A stretch of DNA of 50,322 nt from Nitrospirales bacterium. GTDB taxonomy: Bacteria; Nitrospirota; Nitrospiria; Nitrospirales; UBA8639. The translations under genes and the position numbers were made by a program. The DNA lies in assembly GCA_029261255.1 (NCBI GenBank), contig JAJDBQ010000238.1, positions 1 through 50,322 on the forward strand, given 5' to 3'. The first letter of the stretch is position 1, and each line of letters begins with the position of its first letter. Below the pieces are notes generated by a model, which was not told where the DNA came from, did no database searches, and saw nothing but the letters and a program-made list of their open reading frames with translations. This document shows positions 37,901 to 46,364 of the stretch, piece by piece.

Positions 37901-39775
37901 GTTCGTATTTTTAATCGGTCGCTAACGGCTCAAGAAGCCAGCGACCTCTATAGCTTAAGCGACACCGACAATGTGGCAATTACGGTCACCTCCGCTCCGA
38001 CCCTTGACCTGGATGCCAACGATAGTTCTGGGGCTGGGAATAACTACCAATTCACATTCGCCGAGGGCGACGCCGCCACCGCTATCGCGGACATGGATAC
38101 AGACGTTGTCGTAGGAGGTAGCTCCACTTTTGCTTCCGTAAAACTCGCGGTCAGTGGTCTGTTGGACGGCACTGCCGAAACTGTTGTGCTCGATGGCAGC
38201 ACGTTTGACCTAGCCACGGCGGAAGGAGGCAGAGATACCACCTTTGGCAACTACAATGTGACAATCTCAACCGGGACAGGGACCGCCAACATAGCCATAA
38301 CCAAAGCGGGTGGTGGCACATTCACTGAAGCCGAGACCGAAACCCTCATCGAAGCCATTCAGTACCAGCACACCGATACCAGCACCCCCACTGATGGCAA
38401 CCGACTGTTCGATGTGCTCGTCAACGATGGGACAACCGAAAGTGCCGCTGCCCGCTCAACCATTAACGTCAATCCGGTGAACGATTCGCCCGTCGCGATG
38501 GCTGATAGTTTCACCGTCAACGAAGGCTCAACCACCATCCTGGATCTAGGAAACAATGATAGCGATCCTGATGATGGCCTTGATTTAACCAGCATTACCA
38601 TTCTTTCTGGGCCAGCCAACGGCACCATTGACAGTATCAATGCTGATGGGACCGTCACTTACACTCACAACGGCACAGAGACTCTCACGGATAGCTTCAC
38701 ATACACAATCGATGATCTGACTGGGCTGACATCAAACACCGTGACTGTGAATCTCACCATCACGGCACAAAACGATGATCCCATTATTACCTCTGATGGA
38801 GGAGGCACCAGTGCAAGCGTCAGGATTCTTACCGGAAACACCAGTGTCACTGGTGTGACGGCCACTGATGCCGAAGGCGCACCTTTGACATACAGCATAA
38901 CCGGTGGCGTCGATGCGGCCTTATTTAGCATTGATCCCGCGACAGGCACTCTCACGTTTATCACAGCTCCTAACATCCAAACACCTGCCGATGTCGGAAG
39001 CGACAACGTCTATGACGTGATCGTACAAGCCTCAGATGGCACAGCAACCGACACCCAAGAGATTGCCGTGACCATTACCGATCTGCCGGTTGTCGTTCTT
39101 CCGCCCACTGCTGATCCTCCATCGGAATCTCCCTCAGAGGGCGGAGAGGATGACGCCGGAGAATCAGAGGACGAAGTGTCAGGCAATGTATTGCTCCCTG
39201 GAAGCAACTCTCACGGTCATGGGTCCGGTGGCAATCAAAACTCCACGGGCGAGAATCCCAATGACTCCAACCAGTTGAATCATCTGGCAAAAGACGATAC
39301 AGCCCTGATAGAGCACCTCAGGGAGGGCAACGGGATAAAAGGGACAGCGGGAGACCTGATGGGTTTGTTCCAGCAGTCGTTTGATCGGACGACGTTGAAG
39401 AGTGAGATTGCATCATTGCTGGGAACTTCTTCGGGATTTCTGAAAGACCTCGATGAAGCCCGTGATGCATTGAATGACGCCGTCGCCACCGAAAAAACCT
39501 ATGTGGCCTCGAGTATCGCAGCTTCCACCGGACTGTCAGTGGGGTATGTTTTCTGGCTCCTTCGAAGTGGTGTGCTCCTGACTGCCTTACTTTCTTCCGT
39601 TCCTGCCTGGCAGTTCGTGAATCCTCTGCTGGTGTTGGACTCCCCGACAAAGAAAAAACGTCACAAGGACCAAGAAGATCCAGAAGACGATTCCATTGAA
39701 TCTATGTTTGAAAAGCACACAGAGCCAACTCAAACATCCCAAAGCAAAACAGAGAACGCTCCCTCGTCTCACTGA
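34997..39775 (+). CDS. Giant LEPR/DUF4347 surface protein 2
   Basis: About 1592 residues, built like giant protein 1 but half as long. Basic leader; LEPRIMFDGA at 80-89; DUF4347 about 140-310 (His199 in HIISHG, Cys243 in IYGCNFG, the same 44-residue spacing as in protein 1); CSLREA-type motif (ISLREAIQAANN) and a beta-helix about 330-650; a cadherin-like repeat; a LamG domain about 775-990; further cadherin/VCBS-like repeats to about 1365; an acidic Pro/Ser/Glu linker; a helical part; a hydrophobic segment about 1510-1535 with a central Arg (WLLRSG); and a basic, then acidic, tail. The frame is open from ATG 34946, but ATG 34997 has GGAG six bases upstream and is preferred. The sensor kinase follows 14 bp later. 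Confidence 0.88.
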   Translation: MLWDDIYIGSQVISSFMVGLCQTLPTKESAKSTIRRAAKPKKDIKKKFHTKTCTTDTEALQKKACTRKETKGLGLLLALEPRIMFDGAAFVTGAEIIQDQVAQDIEIQDIDVDITPETFPNPFTNSIDLLSALSTTTTPSDRKEIVFIDTSVEDYKTLLLGINHSAEAILLDGTRDGMEHIAEILGQRSDIDAVHIISHGNQAELRLGTGHLTFDSMNGKYADELTIINRALTEEADFLIYGCNFGQGYGGQKAASLLAELTGADIAASNDLTGSADLGGDWDLEFTTGEIETSIALDEQAQQSFASILATVTVNTASDTIDGGDTSNITNLIATPGTDGISLREAIQAANNTVGADTITFTGSGNYLLSITGTSEDAAVRGDLDITDDLTLTGNGAATTIIDGNNDDRIFHIRNSATATISGITIQNGVETGSGGAGVRVEDSSTLSLSDAILTNNDGTGGDGGAFHVHGTLNLDRVLLSNNLANKGAGIYYHGADGGSLTNVTISGNTSTSAGGGLWTDTAISVKNSTITLNNANNGGGIFASSATVTISNTIVSDNTATSSNTDVLGTFSSDGSNLIETVGGATGFGGGDLTGASANLVGLADNGGPTRTHALLTGNTAINAGTTAGAPAVDQRSFARDGTPDIGAFEFGSGVNEVPVNAVPTSQTTNQDTTLVFSSGTSNQISISDPDAGSSELQITLTATNGTVTLSGTTGLTFSIGDGTADATMTLAGTIANLNTALNGLMFAPTTSYSGAASLEIITKDQGNTGTAPLDGDANLTTKYTFDVDGTDAIGANDATLNNGAAVVADAERENVLSTDGVDDHAEVPTAATNGLSQFAFSFWAKTTETGTNAFYWQRPTLFGMEITGFGSNDMAINTNNGFIGFWTGLSGTDADYLSTTTQINDNQWHQITVSNDGANASLYVDGVLETSLATGNGLDNLSFYIGALHSSTGGPVTAEHSGFFDDVRIFNRSLTAQEASDLYSLSDTDNVAITVTSAPTLDLDANDSSGAGNNYQFTFAEGDAATAIADMDTDVVVGGSSTFASVKLAVSGLLDGTAETVVLDGSTFDLATAEGGRDTTFGNYNVTISTGTGTANIAITKAGGGTFTEAETETLIEAIQYQHTDTSTPTDGNRLFDVLVNDGTTESAAARSTINVNPVNDSPVAMADSFTVNEGSTTILDLGNNDSDPDDGLDLTSITILSGPANGTIDSINADGTVTYTHNGTETLTDSFTYTIDDLTGLTSNTVTVNLTITAQNDDPIITSDGGGTSASVRILTGNTSVTGVTATDAEGAPLTYSITGGVDAALFSIDPATGTLTFITAPNIQTPADVGSDNVYDVIVQASDGTATDTQEIAVTITDLPVVVLPPTADPPSESPSEGGEDDAGESEDEVSGNVLLPGSNSHGHGSGGNQNSTGENPNDSNQLNHLAKDDTALIEHLREGNGIKGTAGDLMGLFQQSFDRTTLKSEIASLLGTSSGFLKDLDEARDALNDAVATEKTYVASSIAASTGLSVGYVFWLLRSGVLLTALLSSVPAWQFVNPLLVLDSPTKKKRHKDQEDPEDDSIESMFEKHTEPTQTSQSKTENAPSSH

Positions 39776-39789
39776 TGTCGTTGTATTGA

Positions 39790-42312
39790 ATGTTGAACTT
39801 CCTCTCGACAAAATCTCGTATGGCCATTGGCCAAGTCAGTCTCCTTGTCAGTGTGTTACTGACGGCTAGTTTGCTTGGTCTGATGCCAGATCGACTCGGG
39901 GCCATTCGCGATGGCCGCGCTGCCTTAGCCGAAGCCATTGCCACCAATAGCTCAATCTTCATTACACAAAAAGACGTAGACCGCTTAGAGGGGATCTTGT
40001 CCCTGGTCGTAGACCGCAACGAAGACCTCTTATCTGCTGGCTTGCGCACAGAAACCGGCCAATGGCTTGTCACAATTGGTGACCATGAAGAACATTGGCA
40101 AGACGATGATTCTGAAATTTCCAATCACACCCAAGTATCGGTGTCTATTTGGGAGGGAGACACGAAGTGGGGCCGAGTCGAACTTCGATTCAACCCCTTG
40201 GCTGGTGAAGGCTGGATGGGAGTGGTCACTGATCCGCAGACCCAATTCATTCTGTTCGTGGCACTCCTGAGTTTCCTAGGTTTTTATTTTTATTTGGGAA
40301 AGATGTTGAAACAGCTCGACCCCTCACAAGCCGTTCCGGAACGAGTGCGATCGGCATTGGATACCATGGCAGAAGGGCTCCTCGTCCTAGATGACAAACA
40401 ACAGATCATGCTTGCCAATCGTGCATTTTCCATGCTGTTGGCCACTACCCCTGATGCTCTTTTAGGTCGGAAGGTAGGAGAGTTCCCCTGGTCTGATGCT
40501 GATAATCAACCCTTGGAGCCAAGCACTAGCCCTTGGCAGTTAGCTTTACAATCAGGCGAGGCAAAGAAAAACCAGCGCGTTCACTTGACTCTGTCCGACA
40601 ACGAGCGACACACCTTCATGATCAATTGCTCCCCCATCCTTGGGAGTGCGGCAAAGAATGTGGGTGTCATGGTGAGCTTTGATGACATCACGCAATTAGA
40701 AGAAGCAGAGATCGAGTTACTCAAATCCAAGGAGGAGGCTGAAGCCGCAAACCAAGCGAAGAGTGCCTTCCTGGCGAATATGAGTCATGAAATCCGTACA
40801 CCCATGAATGCCATCTTGGGTTTCACCGAACTGCTCAAACGCGGCTTCGGACGTGACTCAGAGGAAACCCACAAACACCTGGAGATTATTCATTCTAGCG
40901 GAAGACATTTACTGGAACTCATTAACGACATCTTGGATCTCTCGAAGGTTGAGTCGGGACACTTGGAGATAGAACGGATACAATTTAACCCCTACCATGT
41001 GATCCTAGAGGTCGTGAAAGTCCTTAGCGCGAGGGCGAGCGAGAAACATATTGGACTTGAACTCAAAATAGAAAACGACGTACCTGAGACCATCAGCGGT
41101 GACCCAGGGCGAATTCGACAGATCGTCACGAATCTCGTGGGAAACGCCGTGAAGTTTACGGAACAGGGCGGTGTGACCGTGACCGCGTATGCCACACGAT
41201 TAGATGAAGACATGCTGCAATTTCATATCGATATTGCAGACACCGGAGTTGGAATGAGTCCTGACGCCACGACCAGGATTTTTGAAGATTTCGTTCAGGC
41301 CGATGAGTCTATCACCCGCAAATTTGGTGGTACGGGTCTTGGTTTATCAATCAGCCGCAAGTTTGCCCGCGCATTAGGCGGAGAAATCATCGCCGAAAGC
41401 GAGCCCGGCGTGGGCAGCACCTTCAGAGTCACCCTCGATGCTGGAAAGGCAACCGAAGTGGTATGGGTGACTCCAGAACAAGCCGTCGTCACCATTGAGG
41501 CTCCCACCAGACAGGACCAAGCCAGCTGGGTATTTCCGCCAGCCCAGATCCTCGTCGTGGATGATGGCCCTGAAAATCGTGAATTTATCAAGGTGGTATT
41601 GGAAGACTATGACCTGACGATTCATGAAGCTGCCAACGGTCGCATTGCGGTAGACATGGCCACTACCACCAATTACGACCTCATCCTCATGGATGTCCAA
41701 ATGCCCGAAATGGATGGATTCACCGCGACCAGAATATTGCGCGACCGTGGTTTGCAAATACCCATTGTTGCCTTAACCGCCAACGCTATGAAGGGTTTCG
41801 AGCAGGAACTCTTCGACGCTGGGTATTCAGAATATCTGACCAAACCCATTGATCTAGATCGTTTTCTGTCGAAACTGGCTGAACTCTTGAATGCCAAACA
41901 GAAACAAGATGTGATTGCTGAAGCGATCATCTTAGGGTCGCGTCAGGAATCAACGCCTGCTGCAGAGGACTCTTCTCCGATTGTGTCCAGACTTGGTGGG
42001 AATAACCCCAGATTTGCGAAAGTGATTGCTCGTTTTGTGGGTCGCCTGGAAGAACAGTTGCCCGCAATGGACGAAGCCCTCTGGGCTAAAGATTTTGACG
42101 CCCTGGCCAAATTAGGCCATTGGCTGAAGGGAGCAGGAGGAACAGTGGGATTCGATGAATTCTTCGAACCTGCCAGTGAACTTGAAACGGCTGCTCAAGC
42201 AATGGATGTAGAAACCAGCGAAAGCCACATTCAACACATTCATCAATTGGCAGCCCGCATCGTTGTGGACAACCAGCCTATCAGAACAGAGCCTGTCCCG
42301 CTGACAGACTGA
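39790..42312 (+). CDS. Hybrid sensor histidine kinase (receiver and Hpt) paired with giant protein 2
   Basis: An 840-residue protein: membrane helix about 12-31, periplasmic sensor 32-150 (RNEDLLSA at 76-83, WGRVELRF at 127-134), second helix about 152-169, PAS-like domain 185-305, HisKA with His333 in MSHEIRTP, HATPase with NAVKFTE, DTGVGM and GGTGLGLS, a receiver with Asp635 in LILMDVQMPEMDG, and a C-terminal Hpt domain with His777 in LGHWLKGAGG. All phosphorelay residues are present. The phosphate would pass His333-Asp635-His777 and then to an outside receiver, perhaps the one in the next gene. The first 306 residues are collinear with the diguanylate cyclase at 16678-18198, so the two arose by duplication with a change of output. 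Confidence 0.92.
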   Translation: MLNFLSTKSRMAIGQVSLLVSVLLTASLLGLMPDRLGAIRDGRAALAEAIATNSSIFITQKDVDRLEGILSLVVDRNEDLLSAGLRTETGQWLVTIGDHEEHWQDDDSEISNHTQVSVSIWEGDTKWGRVELRFNPLAGEGWMGVVTDPQTQFILFVALLSFLGFYFYLGKMLKQLDPSQAVPERVRSALDTMAEGLLVLDDKQQIMLANRAFSMLLATTPDALLGRKVGEFPWSDADNQPLEPSTSPWQLALQSGEAKKNQRVHLTLSDNERHTFMINCSPILGSAAKNVGVMVSFDDITQLEEAEIELLKSKEEAEAANQAKSAFLANMSHEIRTPMNAILGFTELLKRGFGRDSEETHKHLEIIHSSGRHLLELINDILDLSKVESGHLEIERIQFNPYHVILEVVKVLSARASEKHIGLELKIENDVPETISGDPGRIRQIVTNLVGNAVKFTEQGGVTVTAYATRLDEDMLQFHIDIADTGVGMSPDATTRIFEDFVQADESITRKFGGTGLGLSISRKFARALGGEIIAESEPGVGSTFRVTLDAGKATEVVWVTPEQAVVTIEAPTRQDQASWVFPPAQILVVDDGPENREFIKVVLEDYDLTIHEAANGRIAVDMATTTNYDLILMDVQMPEMDGFTATRILRDRGLQIPIVALTANAMKGFEQELFDAGYSEYLTKPIDLDRFLSKLAELLNAKQKQDVIAEAIILGSRQESTPAAEDSSPIVSRLGGNNPRFAKVIARFVGRLEEQLPAMDEALWAKDFDALAKLGHWLKGAGGTVGFDEFFEPASELETAAQAMDVETSESHIQHIHQLAARIVVDNQPIRTEPVPLTD

Positions 42313-42439
42313 CAGACACCCCCTGGTCTCCTCATAAAAAGTCGTATCAATCTACCGATTGTCCTTAGGATTGAAGACAGGGAATCCGAAATAATGGGTG
42401 TAGCACTATCATCAGCGCTCACATGTAAGACAAAAACCC

Positions 42440-42458
42440 CCGACTCCAGTCGAGTCGG
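42440..42458. other. Perfect 7-bp hairpin between the sensor kinase and the REC-GGDEF-EAL gene
   Basis: CCGACTC-cagtc-GAGTCGG is a perfect stem with a 5-base loop. On the minus strand it is followed by GGGGTTTTTG and would look like a terminator, though no gene is transcribed that way here. On the plus strand a second, weaker hairpin (around 42464-42484) is followed by an A-rich run just before the next gene. It may be an attenuating structure or an operator. Confidence 0.35.
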
Positions 42459-42511
42459 AGACAGCACTCATGTTCAGCATGTGCCTAAAAAAAAGTTAAA
42501 AGCGATCTCGC

Positions 42512-44368
42512 ATGATGCCAGATGAAAACAACAGAGAAATAAGCAACCTCGATCAGGGTACCCCCGAATCATTGGGTAAAGATGTGGCACCCAGAACAAG
42601 AACCCTGCCAAATGGCTTGCGCAGCAATTCCGACAGCTTTGCACAAGCCACCATCATGATGGTAGACGACGAGGCCACAACCATGGACGTCATGCAAGCC
42701 TTTCTGGAGGATGCTGGGTATCAACACTTCTTACTACTCGAGCATTCGTCTCAGGCCATCGCAAAACTTGAAGAATTACGACCAGATATTTTGCTTCTTG
42801 ATTTGATGATGCCAGAAGTTCCAGGCTTCGACATACTCGAACAGATCAGAGCTCATTCGGTCCTGTCTCATTTACCGGTCATTATCCTGACCTCGTCATC
42901 GGACGCGTCGACCAAACTCAAAGCACTTGATCTGGGGGCAACAGATTTCTTATCTAAACCAGTCGACCCCAGTGAATTGACGCTCCGGGTTCGCAATACC
43001 CTAGCGGCCAAAGCCTATCAAAACCAGCTGGCCTACTATGATACTCTGACCAATTTACCGAACCAAAGTCTGTTTAAGGATAGGTTAACCTGGTTTCTCA
43101 GCCGCTCAGAACGCCAACATGAAAATCTTGTGCTGCTCCACATCACACTCGATCAGTTCAAGCGTGTGTCCAATACCATGGGGCCACAGGTCGGGGATCA
43201 AATCATAATTCAAATTGCTGAGCGCTTGCATTCGTGCATTAGGAATTCCGATATGATAGGGCATGGGAGTAGTGGGGACATAAGAGAAATTGATAGTTTA
43301 TTTCGAGTTGGTCGAGATGAATTTTCCCTTTTGTGTCCAAATATGGATCTTGTGGAACATGCCACAAAAATTGCAGCTCGAATTCTGACGGTCATGGAGA
43401 AGCCTTTTAATGCCAATGGCACCGATGTGTATATCTGGCCCAACATTGGCATCGCCAGTTATCCAACAGATGCGAAGGACATGACCACACTCATTCAATG
43501 TGCCGCGGGCGCGAGCGGCCAAGCCTTGCTTCAGGACAAGGGAGCCTTTCGTTTTTATTCAAGCGACCTCAATGCCCAGAGTTTGGGGCGGCTACAACTC
43601 GAGTCAGACCTTCGTTGCGCCATCGAGGACAATCAGCTCGTCTTACACTATCAGCCCAAAGTCGACGTCAAGACTGGGCAGATCAAGGGAGTGGAAGCGT
43701 TGGTCCGTTGGCAACTACCTGACGGAAGCCTACGATTCCCCGATCAGTTTATACCGCTCGCAGAAGATACAGACTTGATATTTCCTCTAGGAGAATGGGT
43801 GCTCCAGGAAGCCTGCTCACAAATGGCACGCTGGAAAGCACAAGGCCTCACATTGCAAGTTGCCGTCAATCTTTCACTCAAGCAATTTCGTTCAAATAAT
43901 CTGGTCCCCTTCGTGAGCCAGGTCTTACTCGACCACGACTTGGATGCACAATATCTCACTCTGGAGCTGACTGAAAGTCTGGTGATGGACAACCCTGATG
44001 AAGCGGTGAAGACCTTGAAACAGTTGATTGCCTTAGGCGTCAAGCTTTCCATTGATGACTTCGGCACGGGTTATTCCTCTCTCAGTTATTTGAAACTATT
44101 TCCTCTGCATGAGTTAAAGATCGACCGTTCCTTCTTAACAGACATGGCAACTGATCCGGAAGACCGTGCATTAGTCTCGGCGATGATCTATTTAGCGCAT
44201 GAATTTAACCTCAACGTCGTTGCGGAAGGCGTTGAGAATCAAGAACAACTTGATATGCTGGTCAGCCTCGCTTGTGACCAATACCAGGGTTATTACTTTA
44301 GCCGACCAATCAGTGAACCAGATCTCGCCCCGATGCTTTCTGGTCTCGTCTCTGCAATACAAGCCTAA
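42512..44368 (+). CDS. Response regulator with degenerate GGDEF and intact EAL (cyclic-di-GMP phosphodiesterase)
   Basis: A 618-residue protein: disordered start 1-44; receiver 46-160 with Asp97 in ILLLDLMMP and Lys149; GGDEF-like domain 165-345 in which the signature reads GRDEF at 267-271; and an EAL domain 360-610. The EAL site looks complete: EAL at 395-397, NLSL, ELTES near 485-489, DDFGTG at 515-520, KIDRSF, and EGVEN. It should break down cyclic-di-GMP under control of phosphorylation; the GGDEF part may bind GTP as a regulator. It lies 199 bp after the sensor kinase with an Hpt domain, which could phosphorylate it. Confidence 0.9.
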   Translation: MMPDENNREISNLDQGTPESLGKDVAPRTRTLPNGLRSNSDSFAQATIMMVDDEATTMDVMQAFLEDAGYQHFLLLEHSSQAIAKLEELRPDILLLDLMMPEVPGFDILEQIRAHSVLSHLPVIILTSSSDASTKLKALDLGATDFLSKPVDPSELTLRVRNTLAAKAYQNQLAYYDTLTNLPNQSLFKDRLTWFLSRSERQHENLVLLHITLDQFKRVSNTMGPQVGDQIIIQIAERLHSCIRNSDMIGHGSSGDIREIDSLFRVGRDEFSLLCPNMDLVEHATKIAARILTVMEKPFNANGTDVYIWPNIGIASYPTDAKDMTTLIQCAAGASGQALLQDKGAFRFYSSDLNAQSLGRLQLESDLRCAIEDNQLVLHYQPKVDVKTGQIKGVEALVRWQLPDGSLRFPDQFIPLAEDTDLIFPLGEWVLQEACSQMARWKAQGLTLQVAVNLSLKQFRSNNLVPFVSQVLLDHDLDAQYLTLELTESLVMDNPDEAVKTLKQLIALGVKLSIDDFGTGYSSLSYLKLFPLHELKIDRSFLTDMATDPEDRALVSAMIYLAHEFNLNVVAEGVENQEQLDMLVSLACDQYQGYYFSRPISEPDLAPMLSGLVSAIQA

Positions 44369-44638
44369 ATAGCCACAGCTTCCTATCGTGTGAAACGCCC
44401 TCTTCCCGCTTATCTGGAGATCATGCCTACACACCTCCTAAGCACATCATTCGATCCCTTTTCTTAACCAATCTCTTGTATGTATCAAACAGTCACGACT
44501 TTTCTCAATAAACCCTCTCAGCCAGGCCAGAGAATGTCTGGTCGAAGTAGGCATGACTATTTCCTCATGTTATGATAGCTTCTTTGCGTTTCTGGCTCAC
44601 AGCTTTGTTCCACATTCTATACGAGACACTTTGCCACT

Positions 44639-45550
44639 ATGACCTTTATTCCCACTTCCGATATCGCACCGCGTGGCGCTTCGCTCGTGAAAGCCTCACA
44701 GAAGAAATCTCTTCCGCCCTGGTTTAAGGTTCAATTACGGCCAGGCCCTCATTACAAAGAACTTCGCCAACTGGTCGAAACCCACAACCTGCATACAATC
44801 TGTGAAGAAGCTCGCTGTCCGAATCTGTGGGAATGCTGGAATAACCGAACAGCTACGTTTCTGATTCTTGGAGATATCTGTACGCGACGTTGCCATTACT
44901 GCTCAGTCACAACAGGTCGACCTTTGGAGCTAGACGCCCAAGAACCTCAACGCGTGGCCGACGCCGTGAAGCTGCTAAAACTACGGCATGCAGTGATTAC
45001 TTCCGTGAACCGTGATGATTTACCAGATGGGGGGGCAAAGCCGTTTGCAGAAACCATTGCTCGAATTCGGGAGGTCAACCCCACTTGCACGATAGAAGTC
45101 CTGATTTCTGATTTCCAGGGTCATCAAGAAGATGTCGCCACCATCATTCGAGAAACCCCTGATATCCTCAATCACAATATTGAAACCGTGCCACGTCTCT
45201 TTCCGGCCATCCGACCACAAGGAAAATACGAGCGCTCGCTTCACGTACTTCAATGGGCAAAGGAAATGGGTGCCAGAACCAAATCAGGACTGATGGCAGG
45301 GTTAGGGGAAACAGAGGAAGAAATTCGAAGCGTATTGATAGATCTTCGAAGGGTCGGCTGCGAAATGCTTACGCTCGGACAATATCTTCGCCCGACATTA
45401 CAGCATGCGCCCGTGGCCCGATTCTATACACCCGAGGAATTTGCAGAGTTTAAACGGATAGCCTTAGACCTGGGATTTGAGCATGTTGAATCCGGCCCTC
45501 TCGTAAGGAGTTCCTATCATGCAGAGCAGCAGGCTATAAGAAGTGAATAG
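44639..45550 (+). CDS. lipA: Lipoyl synthase
   Basis: A 303-residue radical SAM enzyme that inserts two sulfur atoms into protein-bound octanoyl groups to make lipoyl cofactors for 2-oxoacid dehydrogenases and the glycine cleavage system. Both iron-sulfur sites are present: CX4CX5C (Cys55, Cys60, Cys66) for the auxiliary cluster and CX3CX2C (Cys81, Cys85, Cys88) for the SAM cluster. The end GPLVRSSYHAEQQ carries the conserved Ser of the family. Length is typical. No lipB or dehydrogenase gene is adjacent. Confidence 0.97.
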   Translation: MTFIPTSDIAPRGASLVKASQKKSLPPWFKVQLRPGPHYKELRQLVETHNLHTICEEARCPNLWECWNNRTATFLILGDICTRRCHYCSVTTGRPLELDAQEPQRVADAVKLLKLRHAVITSVNRDDLPDGGAKPFAETIARIREVNPTCTIEVLISDFQGHQEDVATIIRETPDILNHNIETVPRLFPAIRPQGKYERSLHVLQWAKEMGARTKSGLMAGLGETEEEIRSVLIDLRRVGCEMLTLGQYLRPTLQHAPVARFYTPEEFAEFKRIALDLGFEHVESGPLVRSSYHAEQQAIRSE

Positions 45551-46022
45551 TAAAAAGTAAGGAGTGAGTAGCAAAAGGTTTAGAAAAGAAGACGTCCTAC
45601 TTTTTGCTCACTCTTTAGACCTCACTTCACCCTTCTCACTTTATCTAGGCTCTAGAGGTAGCAGCTCGACACTATTGTTTCGACCGGGAATCCTTGAGAA
45701 GAAATCTTGATTGTCGTTTCTGCTATACAGAGGAGGTGGAGTAGCTAAAAAGATGTGCTTCTTTTAGGCAATGGCGTCGAGGTGTACATGCTCGCGGAGG
45801 TTTCGAAGGGTTCAAAAATCAACAATTGAAGATTCATGTGAGCAGTTTTCACATATCATCCTTGGACTCTCTACTTCTGCACGTGATACTATATAAAAAA
45901 TAGCGGAGGCCCGAACACTTCAGAGTTCTCACCCTATCTCCCCCAAGTGACAAAATGAACTCCCTGAAATGCCCGACCCTCCCGCATTCTTGAGTGCTTT
46001 CACTCATCTCACCATCATCTGA
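45551..46022. other. 472-bp gap after lipA
   Basis: Just after lipA an imperfect inverted repeat (GAGTGAG and GCAAAA at 45562-45576 against TTTTGCTCACTC at 45602-45613) may end transcription, although it lacks a long T-tract. The rest shows no open frame or RNA gene that I can support. Confidence 0.4.
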
Positions 46023-46364
46023 TCAACGAATAATTAGTGCATGCCCATCGCTGGTAGAAATCAACGCCTGTAACATTTGCCCAGGCTCTTTCTGGCCATT
46101 GGGAAAAGCAGTATCTTTCCCGACTTCTACTCGAATCGGTTCTTTCGTCGCCTCTCCTTCAACCACATATACATTGCCTTGAATTTCCTTTAACGTACCT
46201 TCAACATTTTGAAATTGTGTCGGCGACTGTCCAGATTGAGCCTGAATACCCTTGTTACTCTGAATAAGCGCACCGCCTAAGCTCGCTTCTCCTGCTAAGC
46301 TTGGGGCGACACCTTGGCAACCGATAATCACAACACACGCACAGAGATAGATGAACTGTTTCAT
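46023..46364 (-). CDS. Small lipoprotein with an OB-fold-like domain
   Basis: A 113-residue protein. The ATG at 46364 is preferred because GAGGAGG lies 6 bases upstream; a TTG two codons earlier is possible. The signal peptide ends in VVIIGC, a lipobox. The mature C-terminal part (about 55-113) reads like a small barrel: VEGTLKEIQGNVYVVEG, RVEVGKDTAFPNG, GQMLQALISTSDGHALI. Similar small secreted proteins with a VxGxVxxIxGxxxVV pattern occur in nitrifiers, as I recall. Function unknown. It stands alone. Confidence 0.7.
   Translation of the reverse strand: MKQFIYLCACVVIIGCQGVAPSLAGEASLGGALIQSNKGIQAQSGQSPTQFQNVEGTLKEIQGNVYVVEGEATKEPIRVEVGKDTAFPNGQKEPGQMLQALISTSDGHALIIR

Noticed and set aside
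16678-44368. Classical type I secretion system with RTX substrates
   Set aside because: No ABC ATPase gene is present and neither giant has GGxGxDxLx nonapeptide repeats.
16678-44368. LapD/LapG-type adhesin release pathway
   Set aside because: No LapG-like cysteine protease or LapD-like HAMP-GGDEF-EAL receptor is encoded; the sensors here differ in domain order.
45551-46022. Structured RNA after lipA
   Set aside because: Only one imperfect hairpin could be drawn; no conserved RNA motif was recognised.
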